A stretch of 64,000 bases of DNA, from positions 14,262,501 through 14,326,500 of the forward strand of contig OY987273.1 of the NCBI GenBank assembly GCA_963920665.1. Reading direction: 5' to 3'. A program made the position numbers and the translations under genes. Below the pieces are notes generated by a model. That model was given only the letters and a program-made list of their open reading frames with translations. It ran no database searches and was not told the origin of the DNA. Positions 23,326 through 33,607 of this stretch are shown in pieces. Position 1 is the first letter of the stretch; every line of letters starts with the position of its first letter. The DNA comes from Straminergon stramineum (lineage: Eukaryota; Streptophyta; Bryopsida; Hypnales; Calliergonaceae).

Positions 23326-24028
23326 TGGTCTTTCTTTTGGATTAACTAAGCTCCATTCTCTCTCAAAAGCTTTCATAGGATCGAAACCCCTTTACAAATT
23401 CTTCTATTAGTAGCATTCATGGCCGTGTTGTAAATATGCATCTGGTCATGGTCATACAAACTGACACCGAAAAAAAAACTCGCTTGAAGTGCCAGGAGTG
23501 AATTGATCACATCCACCCGGTTGGGACTTTTGCCTCATGCAAGGACTGTGCAATTTGAATGGAAACTCGATCATTGCCACGAGGCTTCCCGTCGTTGTCT
23601 ACCACAACATCTAGATCAACACTCTATAAGACTACATTTGCGACATCATCCCTTGCTTCATTACAGAGAGTGACTAGTTTAAAGTTCCATTTTGCATGAG
23701 GAATCCCGTCACATGTACAAACATCAGGGTGTAACGTAGGCACCGAGTTTGCAAAATCTTCAAGTTTGTGAATATCCATTTTGCGGACTAGACCCAATTA
23801 GTGAATGAGAACGATTATCTCAGATACGAGAACAACACATGATCGTCTAAATGTGTCACACTCAATTTCAAACAGAAGACTATATGAAATATACGTTATA
23901 CACAATCTATTTTGAATATATTACAAAGAGAATTCTTATCCTCAAACTGATCTGAACTATTAATCAATTGGAATTGTAGATAACACAAATCAAATTGGCT
24001 GACAGAATAATCACAAAATACATATGTC
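23326..24028. other. Non-coding or degraded DNA upstream of the DUF7869-type gene
   Basis: Nothing firm is seen. Short open minus-strand segments may be remains of that gene's 5' exons. The 19-bp palindrome cluster begins just beyond. Confidence 0.3.
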
Positions 24029-25067
24029 TATCCTCAAACTGAGGATAGAAAAAAGAATTGTCTTTAACTCAAAATTGGTAACTACAAAAAGTTTCCTTGT
24101 GAATAATTTCTAAAAGTATTGTTCATGTGAAGTAATAAATTCAGAAAGACTTCAAGCAACAACACAAAAATCATTGGTCCAATAATGTATAGGAAATTTT
24201 GACTATTTCTACATGACGTAGAATTTGACTCTTGATTATTTATCAAGTTCTTAGTCATATTCGAACTAGAATATGACTCTCGAAGTTAGAAATGGGTATC
24301 GTCAACTCAACAATAATCATGTGTGAATCCAAAAATATAAACCTTCCAACATTATCATATGAAGGGCTTATTGTCAATTACGATATATAGAAGATATTAA
24401 TTGTGAATATATAAATTTCACATTCATGAGTAAATAGTTAATAAGACTAATGTATTCTAAAATGAAATAAATATCATCGAATCGAGGATAACAAAACCTC
24501 TAAAGGGACATTAAGGCTATCATCAAATCCAAGATAATGTGTCAGAGACATTCCAAGGAACACCAACAAAACATAGTCGAATAATGTACGGAAGTATATT
24601 ATATTATATAAACTCAATTTGTAAAACAAAGGAAAATTAGAGGATTATGCACGAAGTAAAAATGAGTATCACTGAGTCAACAATATCCTCTTGAGAATAC
24701 AAATATATTAACCTTCCTTAGTTATAATCTAACTTGGAGTCCAATAAATTCTTATCGATAATAGAGATTATTCTTGAAAATGTGACTTATCCTCAAGTCA
24801 ACGATATGACCATTACACAAAATATTTCTCTAAAATATTTTACAATTTATAAACTAGGGACCCAAATTATGAGATTTAAATATCATCGAGTCGACGATAA
24901 AACTTCTTGAAATATAAACCTTCCATCAGTAGATTTTAAGATGGATATCGTCCATTACAATATAAAATCGATATCATTTGTAGGAATATAAAACTAAGAC
25001 CTATCCTTGTGTCGACGATAAGACCCACATATTACTAAATTAAATAGATATCGTCGACTCGAGGATA
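24029..25067. repeat. Cluster 1 of a spaced 19-bp palindromic motif
   Basis: At least nine copies, each exactly 19 bp, fit TATCRTCGASTCGAYGATA with few changes: 24029-24047, 24297-24315, 24472-24490, 24518-24536, 24667-24685, 24788-24806, 24881-24899, 25002-25020, 25049-25067. A weaker one is at 24946-24964. The half-site TATCRTCGA is mirrored, so each copy is a near-palindrome suited to a dimeric DNA-binding protein. Spacing varies from about 45 to 270 bp and the DNA between copies is AT-rich and unrelated, so this is not a tandem satellite. The same motif recurs around the ParB/methyltransferase-like gene at 50.5-54.4 kb. Confidence 0.8.
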
Positions 25068-25719
25068 TACTCTATATTGATATAATATAGGATCCTCCAT
25101 AATTTTCGGCGAAAATTTCGAGAGATGCATATCTCACCATCTCGATGATGCATAACACCAACACTCTCATCGGACACAATAGCAATCAAATTTCTATGTT
25201 TCACTCTTTTGCTAATGAAACTACTAATCGAAAATCAATGGGATGTCAAGTACAACAATAACAGGAAGTAGTGCGTATTGTACAAATCAGAAGTCAAAGC
25301 ACAATACTACTTACTAGCAACTGTAGTCAATGTACACACTCGTCTTCTTAAAGTCCCCACTATCTGAACAAGCCTATTGGCAACAAAGGTGGATTGGAAA
25401 TGTGGAAAACAAAATGCTGAAGCATCTTGTAGGTTAGAGATGAGCAACTAAAAAATGAGAACAATCAAATCGCGCGGCTATGCAGGCAAAACACAGTTGT
25501 GACATGAAAGTTGCAAAGGAGAGAGCTTGAGCTTCCGCCAATCGAGGGGCATAGAAGAATTGGCACGGGAATTCAAATTCTTTGGAAATACATGGCATCT
25601 AACAATGTTCATGGTCCACTTTTTGTGGCAACACTTAAATGCCTGTTTATGTACTGCTTTCTGTCATCTTTGTAGCATAAAGATGCGGCTAAAGAACAAA
25701 AGTAGCCTCGAAAGGGTTT
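25068..25719. other. Non-coding, nothing firm
   Basis: AT-rich DNA without a recognised gene. A 74-codon frame at 25527-25751 has no recognisable features and runs into the tandem repeat, so it is not called. Confidence 0.35.
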
Positions 25720-25897
25720 CTCTAATACCAGCCCAAAAAAGGCTTCATTAAGACCAACCAAAAAAGGCTTTACTAATACTAGACCAAAAGGCTTTACTAA
25801 TACCAACCAAAAAAAAGCTTCACTAATACCAACCAAAAAAAGTCTTTGCTAATATCAACCAAAAAAAGGCTTTACTAATACCAACTAAAAAAATTCG
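25720..25897 (+). repeat. Tandem repeat, about 27-28-bp unit, six copies
   Basis: Units of the form GGCTTTACTAATACCAACC followed by a run of A are repeated about six times with small changes. It is a minisatellite. Confidence 0.75.
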
Positions 25898-27667
25898 TTC
25901 GTTTATAGTGTATCTGCTATTCATGTCATTGTTTTAATTTTTGTTCATGTGACTCTCATTACTAGGGGATTCCTAATAATTGCTTCTTTGCTTATACTTT
26001 GTCCAGTGTTCGAGTTTCTTAAAAAATCCTTCCTTCGACGGTTTGGGATCCTAATTATGTGCAATGCAAGGTTCACGCCTTAGGGGTTAGGGTTAGGGTT
26101 TAGGGTTTAGGATTATGAACAATTCTAGATTTTTGGAAAAGAAATTTGGAATCTCCTAAGTTTCTTAGGAGATTGAATTTATGTGAAGTTCATCGCTTGA
26201 TTGTATGAAAGTACTCTTTAACCCCTAAAGTCCAAATGTGCTTACGGGAGACAACATGGATTTCAAGTAGGTTCCTATGAGCTCATTTGTTAGTGATTTT
26301 TTTAAAACTTTCTCGTAAGATATAAAAACTTATTAGCTTTTGGGGAATATAATTTGTATTTCAATCAATGGTCGGAAGCAAAAGATATGCCACAATAACC
26401 TAAAAATGGGGAGAGTGGGAAGCAAACAAAATTTGTAAAAAATTGAAATATTTTTTTTATTATTTTATTCTTGTAGATTATATTTTTTTCTAAATGGGAA
26501 GCTTTGATTCATCCCATTTGGATTACTGATATGAAAGATATAGAGTTTCTTATTTAGCAAGCAATTGGATTGTCTTATTCAAAACAAAAAATTCTTTCAC
26601 TGTGACTGCTAATATCTTTCAATGCATATGGTCAAATATCATGAAATTTTTAGTACATGATCCAAGAAATGTTTGGTAGAAGATGCTATAGTTAGATTCT
26701 AAAAAAAGTATTTTTTTTTATTCCTTACATAAATGCAGTAGAAGTAGCAGTTTTGAGTGGTTTTTGAAAGAAAAATGGCCTTGGGACTTTAGGGGTGAAA
26801 AGCTTAGTATTTTAGGGACATTTTTTACTACAATGTTTTCCATAATTCATTTACTGTCATTTGTGAGCGGTTTCATGTAAACATGAAATATGGCAATCCA
26901 TTTACAATTATTGTATGCGACAGTAATTTGTCTCTTACTCTAAGTATGAATACTGCTTCATATATTCAATATGGAATATTTGATATGAATTCAATATTTC
27001 AATTGTACTACAATTCTGTGTTTTTCTGTACTTACATAATTCTTATTCATTGAAATGTAAATTCAATTTGTAGTATTCATTTGTAGTATACTTGTAGGGT
27101 TTAGGATTTAATGATATGTATTTGTCAAGTGATTTGCATATGTCATTCCATAATGGCAATGTAATATGCATTTGAAATTCTAGTAGTATTGGAATCATTG
27201 TTTGTTATAATGATTTAACTCTTCAAAAGAGTAATGATGACATTAAGCATTATTTTGGTGTACACTAAACAATTTCTACTTGTATGGTGAGATGAAATCA
27301 TGCTCCTTTGTACTCATAGTTTTATTACTAGAAATAATAAAATAATCATAAACCTTGAATATTTGAACTCTATAAAATATTCTTCATTGCAAAGAAAATA
27401 ATTTCATGGAATGCAAGTACTTATACTTTTTTTCAAACTTTAGACTTCTAACAAATTAATTAATTTACATTACACTTCAATGAAGTTAGTGGCGCAATCA
27501 ATATTGTCATAGGACATTGAAGAACTATGGACATAACCTTCATATAGATGTTCATGCATTGGTATGAATATTATTGATTGATATAATTAATGCCTAATTT
27601 CCTTTATGTATAATAAGAGTATGTGATTGAAATCAATGATGTCCTAGAAGCACCATGATGCCATAAT
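25898..27667. other. AT-rich DNA forming the left flank of the CACTA insertion
   Basis: No gene is seen. It contains a telomere-like tract at 26080-26112 (TTAGGGTT and TTTAGGG units) and the third copy of the dispersed unit at 26742-26797. Together with 46,414-49,100 it would form one continuous AT-rich tract if the CACTA element were removed. Confidence 0.5.
26080..26112 (+). repeat. Interstitial telomere-like tract
   Basis: A short run of (T)TTAGGG and TTAGGGG units inside AT-rich repeat DNA, similar to the tract at 5707-5741. Confidence 0.6.
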
Positions 27668-27680
27668 CACTAGAAGAAAA
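27668..27680 (+). repeat. Left terminal inverted repeat of the CACTA element
   Basis: CACTAGAAGAAAA, preceded by AAT. It pairs perfectly over 13 bp with 46401-46413. CACTA termini define the superfamily. Confidence 0.92.
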
Positions 27681-27920
27681 ACCTGTCCGCCACAACCGAC
27701 TCAAGTGCAACTATGTGTCCTATACGACTATTCTACAACTATAGCCCTTTGTATTTGCACCAAATTTGACATGTATGTTGTGGTTGCAAAGTAGTTGTAG
27801 AATGATGTGTAGGGTTATGGAAGTGTAACAGAGGAGTTAACGTGAAGTATTCTACATCTAGTATTCATCATTGTTGATGATGTGGACAACGCTAGGATTT
27901 GACTAAGAAAAAACTAGAAT

Positions 27921-28240
27921 GCAACTAAAGAACAATTGTCATGCAATTAGAGAACAATTGTTATGCAACTAGAGAACAATTGCCATGCAACTAAAGAATA
28001 ATTGGCATGCAACTAGAAAACAATTGTCATACAACTAGAGAACAATTGTTATGTAACTAGAGAACAATTGTCATGTAACTAGAGAACAATTGTCATGTAA
28101 CTAGAGAACAATTGTTATGCAACTAGAAAACAACTGTCATGCAACTAGAGAACAACTGTCATGCAACTAGAGAATGTCTGGAATACAACTACAGAACAAC
28201 TACAATCCAACTGCAAAACAATTAGAGTTTGTTTAAAAAA
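27921..28240 (+). repeat. Left subterminal array, 22-bp unit, about 12 copies
   Basis: Units of the form GCAACTAGAGAACAATTGTCAT are repeated about twelve times, degrading toward 28,240. Each carries CAACT, part of the TGCAACT word that recurs through the element. Subterminal repeats of CACTA elements bind the second transposon protein (TNPA in En/Spm), so these are candidate binding sites. Confidence 0.8.
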
Positions 28241-28531
28241 CAACAATAACACCAACTAGAATTTGACTACAAAACAACTAGAATTTTGCTACAAAACAAA
28301 TACACCAAGCCAATCTGAAGTCAACCAAGCCACACACTTCAAAAGACCAAATAAACATGCCTTCTGATATTAATCAATAGTCTATTAAGAAACACTTAAT
28401 TTCTAATTGCCTCTTTGTTCTACAAAGGACAAACAATTGCATATGATTGTATATAAAATTTGTTGGAACTAAAGAACATGAAGGTAGTGTCAAAGTTGGA
28501 AACAACAATCTAATATTTTGCATAAATGCTT

Positions 28532-30440
28532 TTAGTATCTTGCAGATGCTAAGAGACTATCTTCTATAGATAATTCTATGGCTCCAACTAAAGACGGGAT
28601 AGTAGGTAGAGGAGGCACATCCTCTGGAGCAGCTAGACCAGAAGCTTCTATAGTGGTGCTTACAAATACGTCTGATGTGTCCACAAATTCTCGTCGAGCA
28701 CGAGCTTCTTTATGCAAAACTACTTTCCAACCTTCTTTCCTTATATCATCTGCAAAGAACACTTGAGTTGCTTGGCTTGGAAATATAAAAGGATCAAGCA
28801 TCCTACGCATTTTGTGGCGGAAATTCACTACAAGGAAACCAGCGTCATCCCTAATGTACGTTGGATTTCCTTGGTTGTCTGTTTTCTTCACCCATTCACA
28901 CTGCATTAATATCACAAGGTTGGTGAGAGATCCATAATCTAACTTCAGTATATCTTTCACTACTCCAATATAGTGCACTGACACGTCTTGAAGATCAGGA
29001 GCTGGAATTTGGAATACAGATGCAACACCGCAATCATATGTTTGTAATTGATTGGAGGTGTTGTCATCTACCCTAAAATGGTTTCCAAAAGCTTTCATAC
29101 GAGAATATCGATGTGCCTTCTAAGATGGTTTTTTGGATAATAACATCCTATCTGTGTCCTCTAAAGTATGAACATCACTCTCAATGTTGTGAACAACCAT
29201 TTTTATCCACTCATGAAGCGGTGTTGTGCTTGGATCTATTTCACATTCTTCCTTCCACTTCCTACACATGCATGAAAAAAATTAAAACCAAGAATATCAA
29301 GATTTCCTAAGTAGCAACAACTACAATTGCTCAACTCCATCCACCTATTACAAACATTAATTTTGGTGACAATAGTTGCATGTTAGTTGCATGTTCATTG
29401 CTTGCTAGTTGCATTCTAGTTGCTTGCTAGTTGCCTTCAAGTTGCCTACTAGTTGCATTCTACTTGCAATATTTCCTTGTTTTATTAATAGATTATGCAC
29501 GATGAAGAGGCTAGTACAACTTACTTGACGAGTGGCTCCAAAATAGCAACATCGTTCAACACATAATTATGTGTTGCATCCCGCAATGCGATAGACATTA
29601 TAAACGGTTGACCCACACCCTCAAGAACTTCTTCAGCATCACCAAATTCTTCCTCTGCATCCCACACACGCCTCTTGACTACATCAAATCTTTGCAAATA
29701 CTCTATTACAAAGTCAAGGCATTCTTCCTTCAAGTACCCTTCTGCCATGGATGCCTCTAGTCTAGCCATGCTTCGGACATAATTCTTCAATGTTTTCATA
29801 TATCTTTCAACTGGATACATCCACCTTGTGCTCACTAGTCCACATAAGTCAAGTTCTTGCACTAGATGATATGGAAGGTGTGTCATCATGTCAAAAAATG
29901 ATGGTGGAAATTCCATCTCTAGTAGAGCCATACTTTCAGCCACATCTAATTGAAGAGATTCAAACTCTGCTGGATTATAAACTTTTGTGCATATTCTCCT
30001 AAATACCTTACACATTCGCATAATGGCCATACGAGGACCAGACTTCAATAGCCCCCTCAATGCCAATGGCATCAATTGTTGCATTAACACATAATAATCA
30101 TGTGATTTGAGGCTTCCAAATTTTTTAGCCTTTATATGCTTCCCAAATGACGAGGAGTAACCTGAAGGAAGCTTCATGGAGGCAATAATGTCTACAAATT
30201 GCTCATACTCTTTCTTAGAGAGAACATATCCTGCAGCTGGTTTCAACATCTTACCAGCTTTGCGAGGGTTTGGTGTTAGCCACAAGTGCTTTCGTATGCC
30301 TCTTCTTTGTAGATCCCGTCGCACTTTCACTATATCTTTTTCCCCGCTTATTGTTTTCAAAAAATTCTTGGCAAGATTCATCTTGCAATGCATGACATCC
30401 AATGTATAGTGGATAAGAAGTCTCTGGCCACATGAACATT
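28532..30440 (-). pseudogene. C-terminal half of a TNP2-like CACTA transposase (DUF4218, DUF4216)
   Basis: Exon a runs 30440 to 29525, after a polypyrimidine tract and AG and ending at a GTAAGT donor. Exon b runs 29261 to 28532, and joining them restores a Lys codon across the junction. Exon a opens with LLIHYTLDVMHCKMNLAKNF, the block that ends the Transposase_21 region, then the DUF4218 region (YYVLMQQLMPLALRGLL, MEFPPSFFDMMTHLPYHLVQ, STRWMYPVERYMKTLKNYV, ASMAEGYLKEECLDF). Exon b has PS, TAG, KAHRY and then DUF4216 (VHYIGVVKDILKLDYG, LMQCEWVKK, DPFIFPSQATQVFF). The one in-frame TAG sits where Gln is usual. The upstream catalytic part of Transposase_21 is absent: beyond 30,440 there is unrelated DNA and then captured host sequence. 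The gene cannot encode an active transposase. Confidence 0.85.
29350..29475. repeat. AGTTGCA-rich stretch in the CACTA element
   Basis: GTTGCATGTTAGTTGCATGTT and CTAGTTGCATTCTAGTTGC variants lie just upstream of the exon b/exon a intron region. This is another cluster of the same word found in both subterminal arrays. Confidence 0.55.
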
Positions 30441-31549
30441 CTTATCAAATTAACATGGGAATGACAAAGGAAAAAGAAAAACACTATGTAGACACATTCA
30501 ATCACTTGTACATCTTCTTCCTTGATGGATTTATTATCATTCCATCTCTCTCAAAAAACGTATAGATGATTTTGGTAGAAAACCTTGTTTAATTGTAGTA
30601 TACTATAGTCTATAGATACTTCAAAGTCCACTACATGCAATAATTACAAACACAATGCTACCACATCTATGACACAATTTATGTGCAACTACAATACAAC
30701 TAATATGTGACTTTGAGACAACTCATATGCAACTTTGTCACTATTGATATGTGGCTACTCTACAACTGATAATCAACTTCTCCATTTCAACAGGCAAGAG
30801 TGTGGGAATCTCCAATTCTGCCCGTTGATCTATTATTTTGTTTGTGAACTACGTTTATGGTAATAAAATTTGGAAGTCACGATGCTTATAGAAATGGAGT
30901 TTTTTGCAGTTTCGAGGATATATTGACATGCTTCGCCAATTTCCATATGCATCATGACTGCAGCAAGTACACTAGGTGTGCACTCTGCCTTCTCTTTTTG
31001 GGTCATTCTACTTCATCCTGTGAGATTCCAAGTAGTGGAATGCACGTAGAAATTTCGGATTCACGTGATCACAACGAGTTGTGTGTCAACGATTTTCAGT
31101 AGCAACACTCATGTGACAAAAATACTCTGCTTCAGCTTCCGAAGATTTGTTAAGTCGATTGTTTCTTGATGAGAAGTGGATTGTTTGTGCAAAGGTTGTG
31201 TGGCGGAGGAAGATTCTATAGTATGGTAGTCAAAGGATTTGTACACATCCCAAATTTCTGAATGTATCATTCGCAGTGCATAGGATTTGAAGTTACATCG
31301 CTATATATTAATTCTGCGATTCTTCATTGAAAGTTTGATTACTAGTCAGCTTGTACTATTCATACTACAAAGTCAACGAGAGGCCCAGACAAGGATGTTG
31401 ACCTTGTTCTTCACTATCTTGCTGTAGGGCTTAAGAAATTTTAGGTCATGTTTGCTCTTTGGTTTGCGAGCACAGAGGTATTGGTGTTCCTGGAAGCTTA
31501 GGATTCAAAGGATTTTGTTGGTGTTTTGAGATGAAATTAGTGACTAGAG
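30441..31549. other. Junction between the truncated TNP2 gene and captured DNA
   Basis: Nothing matching the missing TNP2 exons is seen. A run of (T)GCAACT words lies at about 30,670-30,780. A plus-strand frame at 30857-31102 (81 codons, Cys/His-containing) may be part of the captured DNA but is not recognised. The left breakpoint of the capture lies somewhere in this interval. Confidence 0.4.
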
Positions 31550-32410
31550 ATGGCAGGGGATGGGAAGAGAGATTCAGGGACTCGAATTCTGGTAGTAGTA
31601 ATTGGGGATTTTGGAGTTGGCAAATCTAGCATGATTTTGGTAGTCGGGACTGATTTGTTTGCGTCCACCCCCCTACACATTTAACTGCGGATTTCTATCC
31701 TGACTGCATACTCGCGAGTATTTACGATACTTCATTGTCGAGGTGAGAATCTCATGCCTTTTGTTGCTCTAATGAAATGAAACGTTGAGAGTTTAGATTG
31801 CAAACTTTGAGAGTTTGGGACCGAAACATTGAGAGTTTAGGACCCAAACCTTAAGAGTTTGGGACCGAAATGTTGAGAGTTTGGGACCCAAACCTTGACA
31901 GTTTGGCACCAGAACCTTGACAGTTTGGGACCGAAACCTTGAGAGAATGAAAGAATCCAAAGTAGTCTCCAAAAAAAAAGGTTATGCCTCAACCACTCCC
32001 AAACCAAGTCCCGATTTTACGTTTTCTCTTTCTTTCTTTTTTTCTCGGAAGGGTCCCAATTTATTTAATGCTTTCCCATTTCTTTTCTTTCTAGATCGCT
32101 GTGACTTGTTGTACTGGTGGTGATTGGGACTTGTGTCGTGAAGCTCACTATTTTTGCAGTCTAGATAGGGTTGACAGTATTGCAATGAAATGAAGAGGCA
32201 AGAGGGAAATAAAACTATTCAACGTGGCTTATTCTGTATTTAGGGTTTAGTTAGATCTTAGTACTCTATGTGCATTTTTGTGGACAGAGTTGAAGGTAAG
32301 ATGAAGTTGGAGATGGAGCTTAGAAAAGCAAACATGATAGTATTGATGTATGCCTGTGATCAACCAAAAACACTTGCTCGTTTGTCTAGCTATTGGCTAC
32401 CAGAAATTCG
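31550..32410 (+). pseudogene. MIRO: Captured Miro (mitochondrial Rho GTPase) gene fragment, exons 1-2 with intron
   Basis: ATG 31550 begins MAGDGKRDSGTRILVVVIGD, followed by FGVGKSSMI, a GTPase P-loop. After a one-base frame change (near 31.67 kb) LTADFYPDCILASIYDTSLS matches the Miro switch region (DFYPD...IIDTSS). The exon ends at 31742 with AG|GTGAGA. Exon 2 follows an AG acceptor at 32287 in the matching phase (AG + A = Arg) and reads VEGKMKLEMELRKANMIVLM then YACDQPKTLARLSSYWLPEI, the Miro ELR.AD.VVL.YACD...RLSSYWLPE block. It stops matching at about 32410 without a splice donor, which marks a capture breakpoint. Miro proteins are mitochondrial outer-membrane GTPases; here only about the first 100 residues remain, so this is a non-functional copy. 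Confidence 0.8.
31785..31948 (+). repeat. 22-bp tandem repeat inside the captured Miro intron
   Basis: About seven units of TTGAGAGTTTGGGACCGAAACC with small changes lie within the intron between the two Miro exons. Whether the donor gene's intron has it too is unknown. Confidence 0.75.
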
Positions 32411-33607
32411 ATGTTTGCTTTCGAGTTTCGCACCCTTATAGCCCCGGTGTCTACTTCGAGAGCGAGTCCCGCGGACTTCCCTTCGTTGAGTGCAACCGCT
32501 GTTGGCATCAAAGCTAGTTCGACAAAGGCCAAGAATCCAGCAAGTAGTAAAGGTAGGTTTGACTATGTTGCGCGTCCCTCGCGGTTTATGGGCTGTTCAT
32601 TGAATGAAGGAGCTGCGCCACATTTCAGATCGCGACTTTTAGCATTCTGATGTTTCTAGCAGTTTTCAAATGGGCAATGTGGTTACTAGGGAGACTTGAA
32701 AGATTTGGTTGTTGGGCCATTGGGCCGTTTCTTACTAGATAGATTGTTATGTCATGGATTGGTCTGAAGTGGTGGATTGAGATGTGAAGTCTACCTGTGT
32801 ATTCCGATGAGTCACAGTGTTGAACGCTTGTTGATGGTCTAGTTTGTGTGGCCTCTTGGATTAGGATAGCTTTAGTAGTGAGTGCGGAGGCGAAGGCGTT
32901 GAGGCAATGGTGCGAGAATCAACTAAAGAAGTTGAGTATGAATGAAGGTATATTAGAAGTATGCTTTGGAGGGGTCGAATGAATTGGGTTGTCGGGACAT
33001 GTGTTGTAGGCTTGGCAGGGAGCCCGCGCTTACCTGTAGATGTGTCCTATGGTTTTCAAATGTGAGCAATGTGGACTTTTCCATTGTGGATTTCTGCATC
33101 TCTTTGCCGTTTGTGAGTGAAGCGAGTGACTACCTTTCTCAGTACATGTCCACTCTTCTTAGGGCATGAGATTGTGGACATGACTCTTAACAAGACATGG
33201 TGCTACTTTGGGTTCCGCCGAGACCGTGGGGAGATGCTTGTTGCCACGCATGGCAGTGGCGTCATTGCATGAATTTGGTGCAGTGCGGGGGAGTGAGTGC
33301 GAGAGGCGGAATAATGGACGGCTTTGAGTATTGATTGGGCAAAGAATCAAGTGGAAAGGACGATGTGAGGTGCCGAGTGGAGGGAAATGTCGTGCTTATT
33401 TTTTGCAGATGAGGTTGGAACTGAGTTGGATCGTTTGAGCGGCAGGAATTTTGTGGAGAGACAATTGCACGATGGCAGCGGAAGAGAAACAGTTTAACTG
33501 GGAGTGAGAATTGAGCGAGACAAGCACGCGGATTGGTGCTCCGAGGATTGGGAATCTGAGGTGACGGAGACCATGGCGACGTCCATGGTGTCTGACTTGG
33601 AGGCAGC
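32411..33607 (+). other. Probable captured DNA of unknown origin between the Miro and PCF11 pieces
   Basis: Immediately after the Miro match, 32,411-32,547 reads FAFEFRTLIAPVSTSRASPA and on to KAKNPASSK before a possible donor (AG|GTAGGT). This looks like a 5' exon, perhaps a Ser/Ala-rich targeting sequence. At about 33,412-33,607 another coding-like plus-strand segment follows a pyrimidine tract and TTTTTTGCAG (ADEVGTELDRLSGRNFVERQ, then one in-frame TAA, then GVRIERDKHADWCSEDWESE). Neither is recognised. The Pro/Ser-rich minus frames at 33.2-33.8 kb are their shadows. Confidence 0.35.

Noticed and set aside
27914..28240. CRISPR-like regular repeat array
   Set aside because: The units are contiguous 22-bp tandem repeats without spacers, inside a plant transposon end.
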